In this document: positions 1 to 9,789 of the stretch, in pieces
Numbering within the stretch: position 1 is the first letter of the stretch
Layout: each line of letters begins with the position of its first letter
Assembly: GCA_964057225.1 (NCBI GenBank)
Contig: OZ059899.1
Coordinates: 10,664,001 to 10,728,000 of the forward strand
Reading direction: 5' to 3'
From: Auanema rhodensis
Lineage: Eukaryota; Nematoda; Chromadorea; Rhabditida; Rhabditidae
DNA length: 64,000 nt
The notes under the pieces: model-generated
Databases searched by the model: none
Told to the model about the DNA's origin: nothing
What the model saw: only the letters and a program-made list of their open reading frames with translations
Made by a program: the position numbers and the translations under genes

Positions 1-293
1 CTAGCAATAAATTGTTCTTTTCCAGCATTGATTCCGCGTATTATTTCATCACCATTTGCATAGTTACCTTTGGGTAAGTGCAGAATAAACTTTCTGTTGG
101 AAAAACGTAGTGTATAAGAAAGATTTTCTTGTACATTTAATATCGAACACGGAAAAATTATGTCTGTCAGCCCAATGCAATATCTGTTATTGCGTAGCCT
201 CAATGTTTCAGGTAACCTGGTAAGAAACACTGATAAAGTATTACTTTTTTCAGAGTCAACTGATGACGGCAAAGTAATGTAAAAATCATCCAT
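1..293 (-). CDS. Polinton/Maverick minor capsid (penton-like) protein, N-terminal part
   Basis: An open frame of 97 codons starts at the ATG at 293-291 and runs off the left edge without a stop. The protein opens MDDFYITLPSSV and continues through a TRLPETLRLRNN segment to a GLTDIIFP segment. A start of this kind (M-D-x-F-Y-I-x-L-P-S) followed by a 'product-of-expression' style GLT(D/E)I block is what I know from the minor capsid protein of Polintons, which forms the virion vertex. It is divergent from the ATPase at 373 with 79 bp between them. Homology is from recognition, not a search; the C-terminus lies outside the window. Confidence 0.72.
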   Translation of the reverse strand, partial: MDDFYITLPSSVDSEKSNTLSVFLTRLPETLRLRNNRYCIGLTDIIFPCSILNVQENLSYTLRFSNRKFILHLPKGNYANGDEIIRGINAGKEQFIA

Positions 294-372
294 CAGAGAC
301 CACCACCTGATGCGTGCACACTAGTATAAATGAAATCATTTGCATTATAGGTACATTTACGAGTGGTTGATT

Positions 373-1021
373 ATGGTTTTCAGCTTCAAACTACCCAGTC
401 AGACAACTGTAATAGGGGCAACGCAATGTGGTAAAACTACCCTTATAAAACGTATATGTGAAAATACTGAAAAAGTTTTTCAACGTCCCCATTGATAGAA
501 TATTCTGGTTCAGTCAATGTGGAGCATCGTCAGGTGTTCCATTAAATGATGATCGTTTATTAGTTATTCAAGGACCACCTGATCCGGATATAATAAAAGA
601 GCAAAAGGGAGTAAACACCATACTAGTGCTGGATGATTTGATGAATTTTTTCTCATCGAATAAAGCGGCTAAAGAATTACTCAACAACATTTTTACAGTG
701 TGGGCACATCACTGGAATTTGGCAGTGTTCAATCTTGTGCAAGCTGCATTTCAGCTAGACAGGACCAGTCGAATTAATAGTACATATATAATACTGATAA
801 AAAGTCATTCGGATATATTACAAATACGTAATTGTCTGCAACAATTATTTGGCCCCCGCTTTAAAAATGCTCTAGAAGCATATGATGATGCAATGTCTAC
901 ACCCTATAGTCATTTACTGATTGACAACCATTCTTTAACAAATGAGAAACAGCGTATACTATCAGATATAACAGCGGAGCACCCTATTGTTTATGTAGCC
1001 AGAAATATATTCAGTGTTTAA
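373..1021 (+). pseudogene. Polinton packaging ATPase (FtsK/HerA-like), frameshifted
   Basis: The ATG at 373 opens a frame with a P-loop, GATQCGKTT, at 415-441; it stops at 493-495. The next frame is open from before 458 to the stop at 1019-1021 and holds a Walker B motif, ILVLDDLM, at about 620-643. The two halves together look like one A32/FtsK-type DNA-packaging ATPase of about 215 residues, the usual size for Polintons, broken by a single one-base shift between about 458 and 492. The shift lies beside an A5-G-T5 tract, so it could be mutation or a base-calling error. It is divergent from the capsid gene and convergent with the polymerase fragment, as in a rearranged Polinton core. Confidence 0.75.
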
Positions 1022-1066
1022 TGTGCATGTTCAATGAGTGGTCGTATTTTGTCAAATTACAACTTT

Positions 1067-2077
1067 TTATCTTCTTGTGCCAAAACCCCTTGTTCTGTTT
1101 AAAACTCTACAACTATCACACCTCACGCTACTCTCAACCACATTCCCCATCGCATTACAATTATAGGTGTGGCATTTTTTACATTTGGCTTTACATCTAA
1201 GCAACACTGTATTGTAAGATAACTTACAGTGTTGACATATAATACCGTCAAAAATTTTCGAACGACTACCAGCTGTAATACAATCATAGTGATTATTTCG
1301 GTAACCTAGTGTTACCAATTTGCTAGCCGCTTCATTAAATATTTTCTGGATAGTGTACATACGCTGTCCAGGCGGTCTAGCATATACTACAAACTTATAG
1401 TTTGTATTACAGCTGGCAATAATGTTTAAATGAATTAAATTATAATTTGGTAAATCTACAGAAATACCACACCTATTTAATAAATTGATATGGTGTGGCT
1501 GATTTGGCAATAAGATGTAATTGCGACGAAGGTTTTGCAGCCTTCGCTTCTCATCGCCATCTTCAGTGGCCAGCTCGTCAGCTTTCCACATTCCCACAAC
1601 TGCTGATCTAGCCAGACAATGTGAGTCAGTGTTGGCAATGGTTCCAGGTATTTTGAGTTCGGGGTCAAAATAAAACCCGACTCTACCTTCACCAGGCATC
1701 AGGCTTGGCTGCGCTGGCCTTTCATCAAACACATACATCTCAATATTCATTGCCTGGCTGATTACAGCCTCTCGTTTTGATTGCTGCACCTTGCTGATGG
1801 CATTCATAATGGCTACGCCATCCAGATGCTCCCTTCTACGAAAGTCCATAAATATGGAGCCCTTTTCAAAGGAAGGGTGCTCAATTGATAAACAAAATAA
1901 GGCTTTTTGCTTATCAGGCACACCGCTTTCAGCAAGACAACGATCAAGGAATTCGTTGAATAACCGCGGCATGATAACATGCATTGGTTCATCAACATTT
2001 TCCAAGTGTGGGAACGTGAGCGATCGAACGACCACGTTGGTAAAACGACCGGTGCGTTTTATACGCCGGTGTGACCA
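1067..2077 (-). pseudogene. Polinton protein-primed DNA polymerase B, N-terminal part
   Basis: The frame is open from 2077 (just after a TAG) to the stop at 1067. There is no ATG before the conserved region, so the true start may be a spliced exon; an AG acceptor-like site lies at 2078-2079. Features seen are SLTFPHLENVDEP, an IFMDFRRREHLDG block, VQQSKREA, a CLARSAVVG block (Polinton polymerases have D-x-x-CLARA-type motifs here), then a Cys-rich zinc-binding-like tail with CQHC, CKAKCKKCHTYNC and CDSC. That matches the region before the exonuclease and palm domains. No exonuclease or polymerase motif follows, because the plus-strand ATPase lies immediately beyond, so the gene is cut to about a quarter of normal length. 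Confidence 0.6.
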
Positions 2078-2099
2078 CTATAATAAACAACATTTATAA

Positions 2100-3150
2100 T
2101 AGTTTACATGCTTTTTTTTTTATTTTTTTTTAAAGTTTAAATAAAAATAGTTTTGAGAATATATATGAATTGTTTCATCTTTTGCTTAAAATTATTATGT
2201 CTCTTTGTTTGTTATAGTCGTTATTTTTTATTTAATTGAAATGGTTTCAAATAAATGTTTAGTTTGTTTCAAAACGATTAGAAAAATACAAAATATTTAA
2301 ACGTTTCAGTTTTTGAGCATCAATTTTTTTTTTTTTAATGTTTAAAAATTTAATAAATAAAAATTAAATAACAGTAGAATTATAAAATTGTTTAAAATAT
2401 GGGATTAAATAAAAGAGATGGAGTGAAACAGTTTAAAAAATACAAAATATTTAAATGTTTCAGTTTTTGAGCATCACAATATTAAAATTCAAATGTTTTT
2501 TAATAAACGAAATTATGAAAAAGTGATAGAAATTTAAATTTGTTCAAGATATATGATTAAATAAAAGAGATGAAGTGAAATGGCTTAGAAAATATAAATC
2601 TGTTTCAGTTTTTGAGCATCACAATATTGAAATTTAAATGTTTTTTTTTATGATTAAAAATTTAAAAAATGAAATTATGAAATAGTGGTAGAAATATAAA
2701 ATTGTTTAAAATAGATGAGGTGAAATGGTTTAGATAAAACAAAATATTTAAATGTTTTTGTTTTTGTTTTTGCGCATCAAAATATTTAAATTTAAGTGTA
2801 ATTTAATGATTAAAAATTTAATAAATAAAAATTAAATAATAGTAGACTTATAAAATTGTTTAAAATATGGGATTAAATAAAAAAGATGAAGTGAAATGGT
2901 TTAGAAAATACAAAATATTGTCAGTTTTTGAGCATCAAAATATTTAAATTTAAGTGTATTTTAATGATTAAAAATTTAATAAATGATATTATGGCATGGA
3001 TTTGGGGTAAGATTTAATTTTATTTTTCAAAAAGCCTCCAAATGTATGATGATTTGTTTAAAAATAGATGGCAGAATTCAAAATTGTTCAAGATATGTAA
3101 TCAAATAAAAGATATAGAGTGAAAAGAATTGTAACATGAAAAAAAAAAAA
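2100..3150. repeat. AT-rich degenerate tandem repeat, about 150-bp period
   Basis: A conserved core, CAGTTTTTGAGCATCA, recurs near 2308, 2461, 2606, 2766 (as TTTTTGCGCATCA) and 2923, giving five decayed units of 145-160 bp. Between cores are A/T runs and the recurring phrases GTGAAATGG and ATTTAAATTTAAGTG. No gene is visible on either strand. The block lies where the downstream exons of the minus-strand gene at 3166-3582 would be expected. Confidence 0.7.
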
Positions 3151-3165
3151 GTTAAAAGCTCGTAC

Positions 3166-3582
3166 CTTTATTTGACAAATATCGTTGAAGGATGAACCGC
3201 CTCCTAATTGTTCTCCACTAGTTGATGGCATCTCGGGATTCCATTCTCTGAAAAAAAAATTTCATGCTTTTTCATTATACGATAGCTTACTCATTATCGC
3301 TGTCATCCAAGGTGATAACTTCAATAACCCTTGATGACGAGGGACCACTATTGGAAGTGGTTATTGCGGAGTCACACAGCTCAACACCACCACTCTCGGT
3401 AAGCTTTATGCGCTTACTAAAAAAAACAAAGATGTATATTTTAAAAATATTGTTAAATTACCTGAGTTGATAAATTTCCTCATAATCGAACCCCAACTCT
3501 TCACATACACGCTTATAACTGAAAATAAATATTTTAATTAAAAAAAAAAAGATAGGAAAAAACACAACCTGTTAGCAGCCAT
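3166..3582 (-). CDS. Spliced gene of unknown family with a SUMO-interaction-like motif, 5' part
   Basis: Four exons on the minus strand fit without a phase error: 3582-3569, 3518-3462, 3416-3291 and 3247-3166. Introns are 50, 45 and 43 bp, each GT-AG with a T-rich acceptor. The 93 codons begin MAANSYKRVCEELGFDYEEI. In exon 3, VIEVITLDDSDNEEW has the form of a SUMO-interacting motif: a hydrophobic V-I-x-V-I core followed by acidic and serine residues. The flanks are Ser/Gly/Thr-rich and probably disordered. Exon 4 ends in AAG before a GT donor at 3165-3164, but no next exon is visible in the AT-rich repeat beyond, so the gene is truncated or its next exon is far away. I do not recognise the family. 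A chromatin or DNA-repair partner is possible but unproven. Confidence 0.62.
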
Positions 3583-3699
3583 TGTATCTTGTTAGAATAA
3601 AATTATGCAAACTCTGAGCTAGTTAGTTATCCATATTTCATTTTACACATTTATATTACACTTCATTGCAAGAACAGTCAGTTGTTTTATTGTCACGTA

Positions 3700-3725
3700 A
3701 CAATGTTGCCAACACTCAACATTGT
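3700..3725. repeat. Perfect 9-bp inverted repeat
   Basis: ACAATGTTG and CAACATTGT face each other across 8 bp, between the 5' end of the spliced gene at 3582 and the mariner end at 3732. It could be a protein site in the promoter of the minus-strand gene or a scar of an older insertion. Confidence 0.5.
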
Positions 3726-3731
3726 ATCATA

Positions 3732-4386
3732 TTAGGTGTGTAAGTTGAAACGCGGCCACCGGTTAGAATTTGAAAAAATTATGCTAATTTTACAAAATTT
3801 AAAATTTTTTTTAAATGAATTACGAAATTTGAATATATTTAAATATAATAAAATTTAAAAAAGTTTAAAAATTTAATTTTTTTTTGCTTTAAAAAACTTT
3901 TTTTTTTGCTTCTATTTTTTTCTCGTTTTTTGTTATGGATGTAACGCATATGCGCCACGTCCTTCTTTCTCATTTTGAAAGTGGTGTTTCTTCTCCAGTC
4001 TACAGCACATGTAAAAAGTGGTTCGCCCGCTTTAAATCCGGCGAGATCGATCTTGCAGATCGTCTGCGACCCGGTGCCGTTCAGAAGTTCAGTGATTCTG
4101 ACCTTCAGAATGCTCTCGATCAGAATCTTGGAGCAACCCAACTCCAGATCGGGAAAAAACTGAAAGTCAGCAGAGTTGCTGTTTCACATCGGCTTAAAAA
4201 AATGGGGAAAATTCATAAATTTTCTCCATTTTCCCCGCATCTCCTGTCTGAGAGCAATCTCAGAACAAGAGTTGATTCAGCTCAAAATCTTCTGAATTTG
4301 AGCCGAAGAAGGGTTTTTTTTAAAGGGTTAGTGACTGGAGATGAGAAGTGGATTCTCTACTCTAATTACAGCTGTCAACAGTGGCA
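3732..4386 (+). mobile_element. Truncated mariner-family element
   Basis: A mariner-like terminal sequence starts TTAGGTGTGTAAGTTGAAAC directly after a TA at 3730-3731. It is followed by about 170 bp of AT-rich leader and then a transposase start at 3935. The match to mariner ends near 4386, inside the transposase, where unrelated repeat sequence begins. No right terminal repeat is seen, so about half of the element is missing. Confidence 0.7.
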
Positions 4387-4405
4387 GTTGCCAATCCGTT
4401 GTTAA
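3935..4405 (+). pseudogene. Mariner transposase, truncated after the first catalytic Asp
   Basis: The ATG at 3935 gives MDVTHMRHVLLSHFESG, the usual mariner start (first helix-turn-helix). After an apparent deletion of a dozen or so residues come WFARFKSGEIDLADRLRPG, a second helix-turn-helix (LQIGKKLKVSRVAVSHRLKKMGK), PHLLSESNLRTR, and VTGDEKWILYSN, in which the Asp is the first residue of the DDD/E triad. The frame leaves homology at the Trp near 4385 and stops at 4403-4405. Length is 156 codons against about 345 normally, so it cannot be active. Confidence 0.85.
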
Positions 4406-4424
4406 TAAATACGCATGTATTGTT

Positions 4425-5440
4425 GTGGTCAGCGCACCTGTTTAAACAATCTTATCGAATTAATCTTCGATATGTGTTCTATTGAGTTAGTGTATTAGAA
4501 TATTAGTAATATACACACTAAAACTTTTTCTATATACTCTTCTTTCCACGTAATTTGAGAATATTAGAAATCTTGATGCATATGCTATACAGCTATTTGT
4601 TATACTTTAATGAACAAGTGCTTTGCTATTTGGTTCATTGTAGGTCAACGTATCTGTTTCACCAATCTTATCGAATTTATATTCGATATGTGTTCCATTA
4701 ACATTTTTGATATTTGAAAAGTATATACCCATGACCCCTTGGCATAGTAAGTATTCTTTAGCGTTATGGGTACTTGTGCTGTACAGCTATTTATCATATT
4801 TTTATGAACAAAACTTTTGCCATGTGGTACATGTGTGGGTCAGCGCACCTGTTTTAACGATCTTATCGAATTAATCTTCGATATGTGTTCCATTGGAAAC
4901 AACACAATTGTTTGTGAATCCTATCGAATTAACCTTCGATATGTGTTTTATTGAGTTAGTATATTAGAATATATTAATATAAAATTTAAAAAAAAGGTTC
5001 TTTAAACTATTCTTTCATGTAATTTGAAAATATTAGACAACTTAGTACTTGTGGTGTACAGCTATTTATCATATTTTTATGAACAAAACGTTTGCCATGT
5101 GGTTCTTGTGTGGGTCAGTGCACCTGTTTTAACGATCTTATCGAATTAACCTTCGATATGTGTTCCATTAACTTTTGTATTCCATATCGTTCTTATCGAA
5201 TTAACTTTCGATATGTGTTCCATTGATTTACCTATAAGAGGTACGGTGAACAAAATGGTTCGCCTAGATAAACAACAAACTTTTTAAAAATTAAATTAAT
5301 AATTATAAACTATAATAAACACAATCTATAAACAATGTAAACAAATAAAATTAAAAAATAAATATATAAAATATAACTTATCGAATTAACCTTCGATATG
5401 AGTTCCATTGATTAACCCATAAGAGGTACGGTGAACATAT
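4425..5440. repeat. Degenerate tandem repeats carrying a 20-bp palindrome, 7 copies
   Basis: The motif TATCGAA-N6-TTCGATA occurs at 4453-4472, 4669-4688, 4864-4883, 4922-4941, 5139-5158, 5194-5213 and 5379-5398. Nearly all are followed by TGTGTTCCATT or a close variant. Four copies are preceded by a longer shared unit (GGTCAGCGCACCTGTTT and neighbours, near 4430, 4645, 4843 and 5113), giving a loose period of 200-270 bp. A second shared phrase, AAGAGGTACGGTGAACA, lies near 5236 and 5417. No coding frame is visible here. Confidence 0.75.
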
Positions 5441-5760
5441 TAATTAGCTTTTATATATATTCAAATTTTATAAATTAAAACAAAAACAATATATATTAAA
5501 AAGTTTATTCAAATGTATAAATATTAAAAATACATTTAAAAGGAGATAATTTTAATAATATTTTAAAAATATATAAAATATATTTAAAAAGAAATAATTA
5601 AATAATAATATTTAAAACATATATAAATATTAAAAATATATTTAAAAAGAAACAATTTTAAAAATATTTACAAATACAATTAACAAATATATAAATAATA
5701 AAAATTCATTTAAAAATACATTAAAAAATAATTTTAAAAATGATTTTAAAAAAAAATCAT
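5441..5760. other. Very AT-rich low-complexity stretch
   Basis: Nearly all A and T, with repeated ATATAAATATTAAAAATA-like phrases. No gene, promoter or RNA is recognised. Confidence 0.7.
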
Positions 5761-5776
5761 GCATTTTGATCCATGC

Positions 5777-5794
5777 GCAGGCTCGAGAGCCTGC
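5777..5794. other. GC-rich perfect hairpin
   Basis: GCAGGCTC-GA-GAGCCTGC is a perfect 8-bp inverted repeat with a 2-bp centre, standing out in an otherwise A/T stretch. It may be the end of an element or a structural site; its role is unknown. Confidence 0.55.
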
Positions 5795-5808
5795 CTCGGG
5801 AGGAAAAG

Positions 5809-5925
5809 TATATTTTTGACAGCTGACGCCGAAAATATGATTTTGACAGCTGACGCTCCCAAAAGTATGTTTTTAGCAGCTGACGCCCTCAAAAGTATGT
5901 TTTTAGCAACTGTTTGGGGGCGTGG
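5809..5925. repeat. Short minisatellite, unit about 36 bp
   Basis: Three to four units share AAAAGTATGTTTTTAGCAGC (early units have TTTTGACAGC) followed by TGACGC. The last exon of the six-exon minus-strand gene ends inside this block, so its final codons may be repeat-derived. Confidence 0.6.
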
Positions 5926-7007
5926 TTAGTAAATTCGGCATGGCTCTCTACTGATGGATATCCCATCAAAATACGTAGCACTATTTTTCCACTTTCTGGA
6001 ATAGACATCACAAAACAAAAAAAAATAAAAACTTACCATTGACCTCTATATAGGGTTTTTCTAGTCTTTCTTCTAGATGATGTTTAAGCAAATATCTGTC
6101 CATTATCTTATAATAATTAGATGGAGGTTTTCTTCCTATATTACTTTTAACATGAGTTTCTACTGAGCGAGATAAACTAGAAATCTGAAAGATTACAAAT
6201 ATTAGTTTCCATTGAAGATGAATGCAATAATTTAAGCCATGGGATATATATATATATATATTTTTTTTTTTGATAAAAAATGTTTACCTTTGCGGAAGTG
6301 ACGGAAACTCCATTTGAAGCTAGTAGTTTTTTAGCTTCCGAAGATGATCTGTAATGTAGTGCCAATTTCACGGCCTTAGAAGATGAAGGTAAAATTCGAT
6401 TTGATAGTTCTTCAGGAGCTTGCAAATCTTTCTAAATGGTTTTTATTCAATGTCATCATTAAGTACCTGTAGATAACTAACCTCAGCTATATACACGAAT
6501 AATACGTGAGAGAGAAGATTCTTGTTCATATCAGAGACGAAAGCAATCTTAGTTGGAAACGATAATATATTCATTGAAAAATAATAAAACACTTCTCTTC
6601 TGAAACCCGGAGCTCTAGCATGAGCATATTTCATAACTTTCATTTGGAAACATTTTGATGTTTTATCAAGCACCCACTCGCCATTCACAAAAACTAAATA
6701 ATAGTTAGTACTTTTTGCGGTAACACGAACACCACGCTCATCTGAAATGAACAAAGTCGACAAAACAATTATATCATTGAAGTAAATACCCTCTCCTGTC
6801 CAAGGTTTATACGGATCGTAAGACAAATCATCACAATTTATAACCTTATTTTTATTCAAGAAAAAAAAGTATTCACCCTTCTTAAACTCATCGATCCGAG
6901 GAACTTTATCAAAAATTTCTTCGGTGTCACTAATAATGATACATTAATATTTAGAGAAAACTCATAGCTTACATTGGCTCATTAAAACGTTTTAAAAACT
7001 TACTCAT
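5889..7007 (-). CDS. Six-exon gene, 277 residues, unknown family
   Basis: Exons on the minus strand: 7007-6973, 6929-6790, 6741-6482, 6431-6288, 6184-6037 and 5995-5889. All five introns are GT-AG (43, 48, 50, 103 and 41 bp). The exon lengths sum to 834 bp, exactly 278 codons, and every junction keeps phase, which is strong support for a real gene. The protein starts MSKFLKRFNEP. It has a Tyr/Phe-rich folded-looking centre with NYYLVFVNGEWVLDKTSKCF and REVFYYFSMNILSFPTK, and a basic, Ser-rich C-terminal third. No signal peptide or membrane segment is seen and I recognise no domain. The last 20 or so residues come from a minisatellite, so the natural end could differ. The start lies about 200 bp from the divergent gag ORF. 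Confidence 0.65.
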
Positions 7008-7212
7008 AGTTTTTCAAAATAGTATAAAGTTTATATATCTTAGTCTTGTTCAAACCGCAAATGCGGAAATCCTCACCTCTCCTATTCCTAGAAACTCTCC
7101 CTCTTCCACTGATCAATCTTTGCACGGGCACTCTCTGTCTCCTGTCTCTTCTTCGTCAGACAATAACGTAAATTTGACTTCGAATGTTACAGAGCAGAGA
7201 AGTCGCCCTCAA

Positions 7213-8118
7213 ATGGCAGAGCAGATGGAGCAAGACAACTCTCCTATTGCAAGAGCCCACAACGTTTCTATTCGCCATCACAAACCTACGCTTTATGATG
7301 GATCGGTTCCATTCAACCTCTACATGCAAAGACTAGAAGGATATTTCGATGCCCTTCAAGTCCCTATTGCCGAGAGACTTTCCCATCTCTATCTACTTCT
7401 CGGAACGGATAGAGCCGCTGAAGCTCTTCGAACTATACCAGCAGAAGACTTACGCCAGGGATGGAACCACGTCAAACGCATACTATCGGAGAAATTACAA
7501 CTTCCAGAAAATAGAGATGCAGCATTCACAAAACTCACTCATTTGAAACAAGGAGAGCACGAAACGGTACAAAATTTCGCTCAACGCTGCAGAAACCTTG
7601 CCTACGAATCATGCAACATGGACTCGACAGCCGATGAAAAAATACTACGAGTTTCATTCTTAGGAGGACTACGAAAGAATTTAAGAACACATGTCAATAA
7701 CCGCAGCCCTATCACATTTGATGCAGCCGTGACTATTGCCGAAACTGTGGAAGCTGACGAGGATCCTTCGCTCTTGGTCAACAACTTGATTAAAGACGTG
7801 GAACAACTAGAGATTAAAAACGGTCTCATAAACCACATGAGAGCATCACAACAGGAGAAAATCTATGACGGACCACAAACACACCAATCCAGAACATTCT
7901 ATGGAAATCAATCAAGACCACAACACCCACAAGAGCAATGGAATCAAAGAAGAGGAGGATACCGCTCACCAAGATACCAAGAGGATCGACAAAATAACCG
8001 TCACAACTTCAGACAGGATAACAGAAACAATGGATATCAACGAGGACACAACAATTATCGTAGCCCCCAACGGTACGATAGATACAATGATCGATACAAC
8101 AGCAGAGGAAACGATTGA
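7213..8118 (+). CDS. Retroelement Gag
   Basis: The frame is open from 6934; the first ATG is at 7213 (MAEQMEQDNSPIAR). The capsid region has the retrotransposon-gag pattern: YDGSVPFNLYMQRLEGYFDA, LSHLYLLLGTDRAAEAL, W-N-H-V-K, LKQGEHETVQNFAQRCRNLA and FLGGLRKNLRTHV. The C-terminal 80 residues are an Arg/Gly/Tyr/Asn-rich nucleocapsid-like tail without a CCHC knuckle. A TGA at 8116-8118 ends it, but the same frame continues openly for another 180 codons, with the same RYDSR/NDRYN-like composition and then a signal-peptide-like segment. The stop may be a readthrough site or decay. The protein would form the particle shell around element RNA. Confidence 0.7.
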   Translation: MAEQMEQDNSPIARAHNVSIRHHKPTLYDGSVPFNLYMQRLEGYFDALQVPIAERLSHLYLLLGTDRAAEALRTIPAEDLRQGWNHVKRILSEKLQLPENRDAAFTKLTHLKQGEHETVQNFAQRCRNLAYESCNMDSTADEKILRVSFLGGLRKNLRTHVNNRSPITFDAAVTIAETVEADEDPSLLVNNLIKDVEQLEIKNGLINHMRASQQEKIYDGPQTHQSRTFYGNQSRPQHPQEQWNQRRGGYRSPRYQEDRQNNRHNFRQDNRNNGYQRGHNNYRSPQRYDRYNDRYNSRGND

Positions 8119-9660
8119 TATGATAGCAGAAGGAATGATTGGCAGGAGCACAGAGGAAACGACCGATACAACCGCGGAAACTGTCCTGATCGCGGATTTC
8201 AACAACGAAATCGCAGCACTTCATATGGACCACATAACAGGCACAGAGATCGCACAAGAAGCCCCAGCGTCCGTTTTCACGTTAACAAAGTAGAAAAGGA
8301 AACAGTCAAAACAAAGAAGACACTTCCGTTCATACCGCTATTCTTATCCGTCATCGCCCTATCTATGATACCTTGCCAGGCAGACAACTATCAACTCTGC
8401 ATTGGCAAACGAGGAGGTATTTTCCTCGAACCACCTCGCCCAACCACCTGCTCAGACTATGCATACAAAAACCACTACTACAACCACCACAACCACTACA
8501 TCGACTACCACATCAACTGCCCCGACAACTACTACTCATCGGACGTCTCCACCTCAACCTACAACTACACCAAGGAGATATTATTATTACCAGAGTACAA
8601 CAACACCAGTAACTCCACCACCACGTCCTCTCACCACCACATCCCGCAGGGAATCTACTAGGACACTTCCAACAACTCGGACTACTACAAAGCGAGCAAC
8701 AACGACCCAACCGATTGAGGAAATCAAATCTCACACTGGATCACAAGCACACCTCAATTTCCTACGAACACGAGCAGATATCATTCAAAAATACGACGAT
8801 CAACTACGCCAACAAGATACAAGGTCCCACCTCCAATACTCTACGTCAAAACTAGAAGAGGAAATCTTACAATCTTTCCAAATAACAAAGAAAAACGTAT
8901 GCAGAATGCAAAATAAGCAGCTACTTACCTGGTGGGCAATCCTGCAGATTAATCCAACTATAGGAATTCGCACTATGCTTCATCGACAGGATATTTCAGC
9001 AAAGTTTGTTGGAGAACATCTTATTTACGTCATGCCATGCACCCCTGTACAAGTAACACGTGTATACTCGGATCACAAACGAGACGATAAATGTTACCTG
9101 GAGACACCGGTAGACACGGAACATCACGGAAAACTCTTCATCACACCAGGATCAAGAGATTTAACACCATTTGCCCACATCATAGCATGCGATATGGCTA
9201 CATCAGATCCCTACAGAGAAAACAATCAATGGATGAAAGATAATTCAACATTGAATGTGACTAACTTCTCATTTTCGGATGAACTCACATCTGTAAAAAT
9301 TGATCACATTAAGTTTAACAATTCCAACATATTTTCAAACCTCACGGAGTCAACATTTCCAATGGCGTCTTCAAACATTCTGGACTATCCAATCTGAATC
9401 CAATAGGAATTATAGGAGGAACAGTTGGAACGACATTAATGATAGCAGATAACATATCAAACAACGCGGAGAAACAAATCACAAATTTCTTTGGATACAT
9501 AGGAGAATCAATTACAGCATGGATACTAAGGACACTAGCTATTATTGGAGCAATCATCGTCACAATAGGACTCATAACTGTTACCATTTGGGCATTAAAA
9601 ATATATGCATGTACCACAAGGATACCAATCAATCAAATTACATTCAACGAACAAGACGAA
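8119..9660 (+). pseudogene. Retroelement Env-like glycoprotein, frameshifted
   Basis: In the gag frame after the TGA comes a basic stretch, then a signal-peptide-like segment at 8320-8382 (TLPFIPLFLSVIALSM) and YQLCIGKRGGIFLEPPRPTTC. The frame then shifts near 8.4-8.48 kb to one open until 9397, with a long Thr-rich mucin-like region and an ectodomain holding VCRMQNKQLLTWW, VMPCTPVQV, CYLETPV and several N-x-S/T sites. A second shift near 9.35 kb leads to a Gly-rich segment and one strong membrane span at 9523-9612 with a short cytoplasmic tail. It has the plan of a type I fusion or attachment glycoprotein. Whether it is chuvirus/gB-like or phlebovirus-like I cannot decide. It is not separated from the protease by a stop. 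Confidence 0.55.
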
Positions 9661-9789
9661 GAACCAAGAGGAGAGGACAAACAATTCGAATTAAAACCAC
9701 TAGTCACTTCTCAACAAGAGAAATTATATACAAGAACCTCTCGATACCACCCCGACGCCCCACTATCAGATAATGACTTTTTCGCCTAT

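Noticed and set aside
1477..2099. Small frames on both strands over the Polinton polymerase fragment
   Set aside because: They are shadows of the longer minus-strand frame, which has recognisable motifs.
3839..4141. Minus-strand frame over the mariner transposase start
   Set aside because: Antisense to a clear transposase; ends in a Lys/Phe run from A/T tracts.
7865..8293. Reading frames on both strands overlapping the Gag tail (for example 7966-8205 minus)
   Set aside because: They are shadows of the Arg/Asn/Tyr-rich gag tail with low-complexity Ile/Val/Ser or Thr/Asp content.
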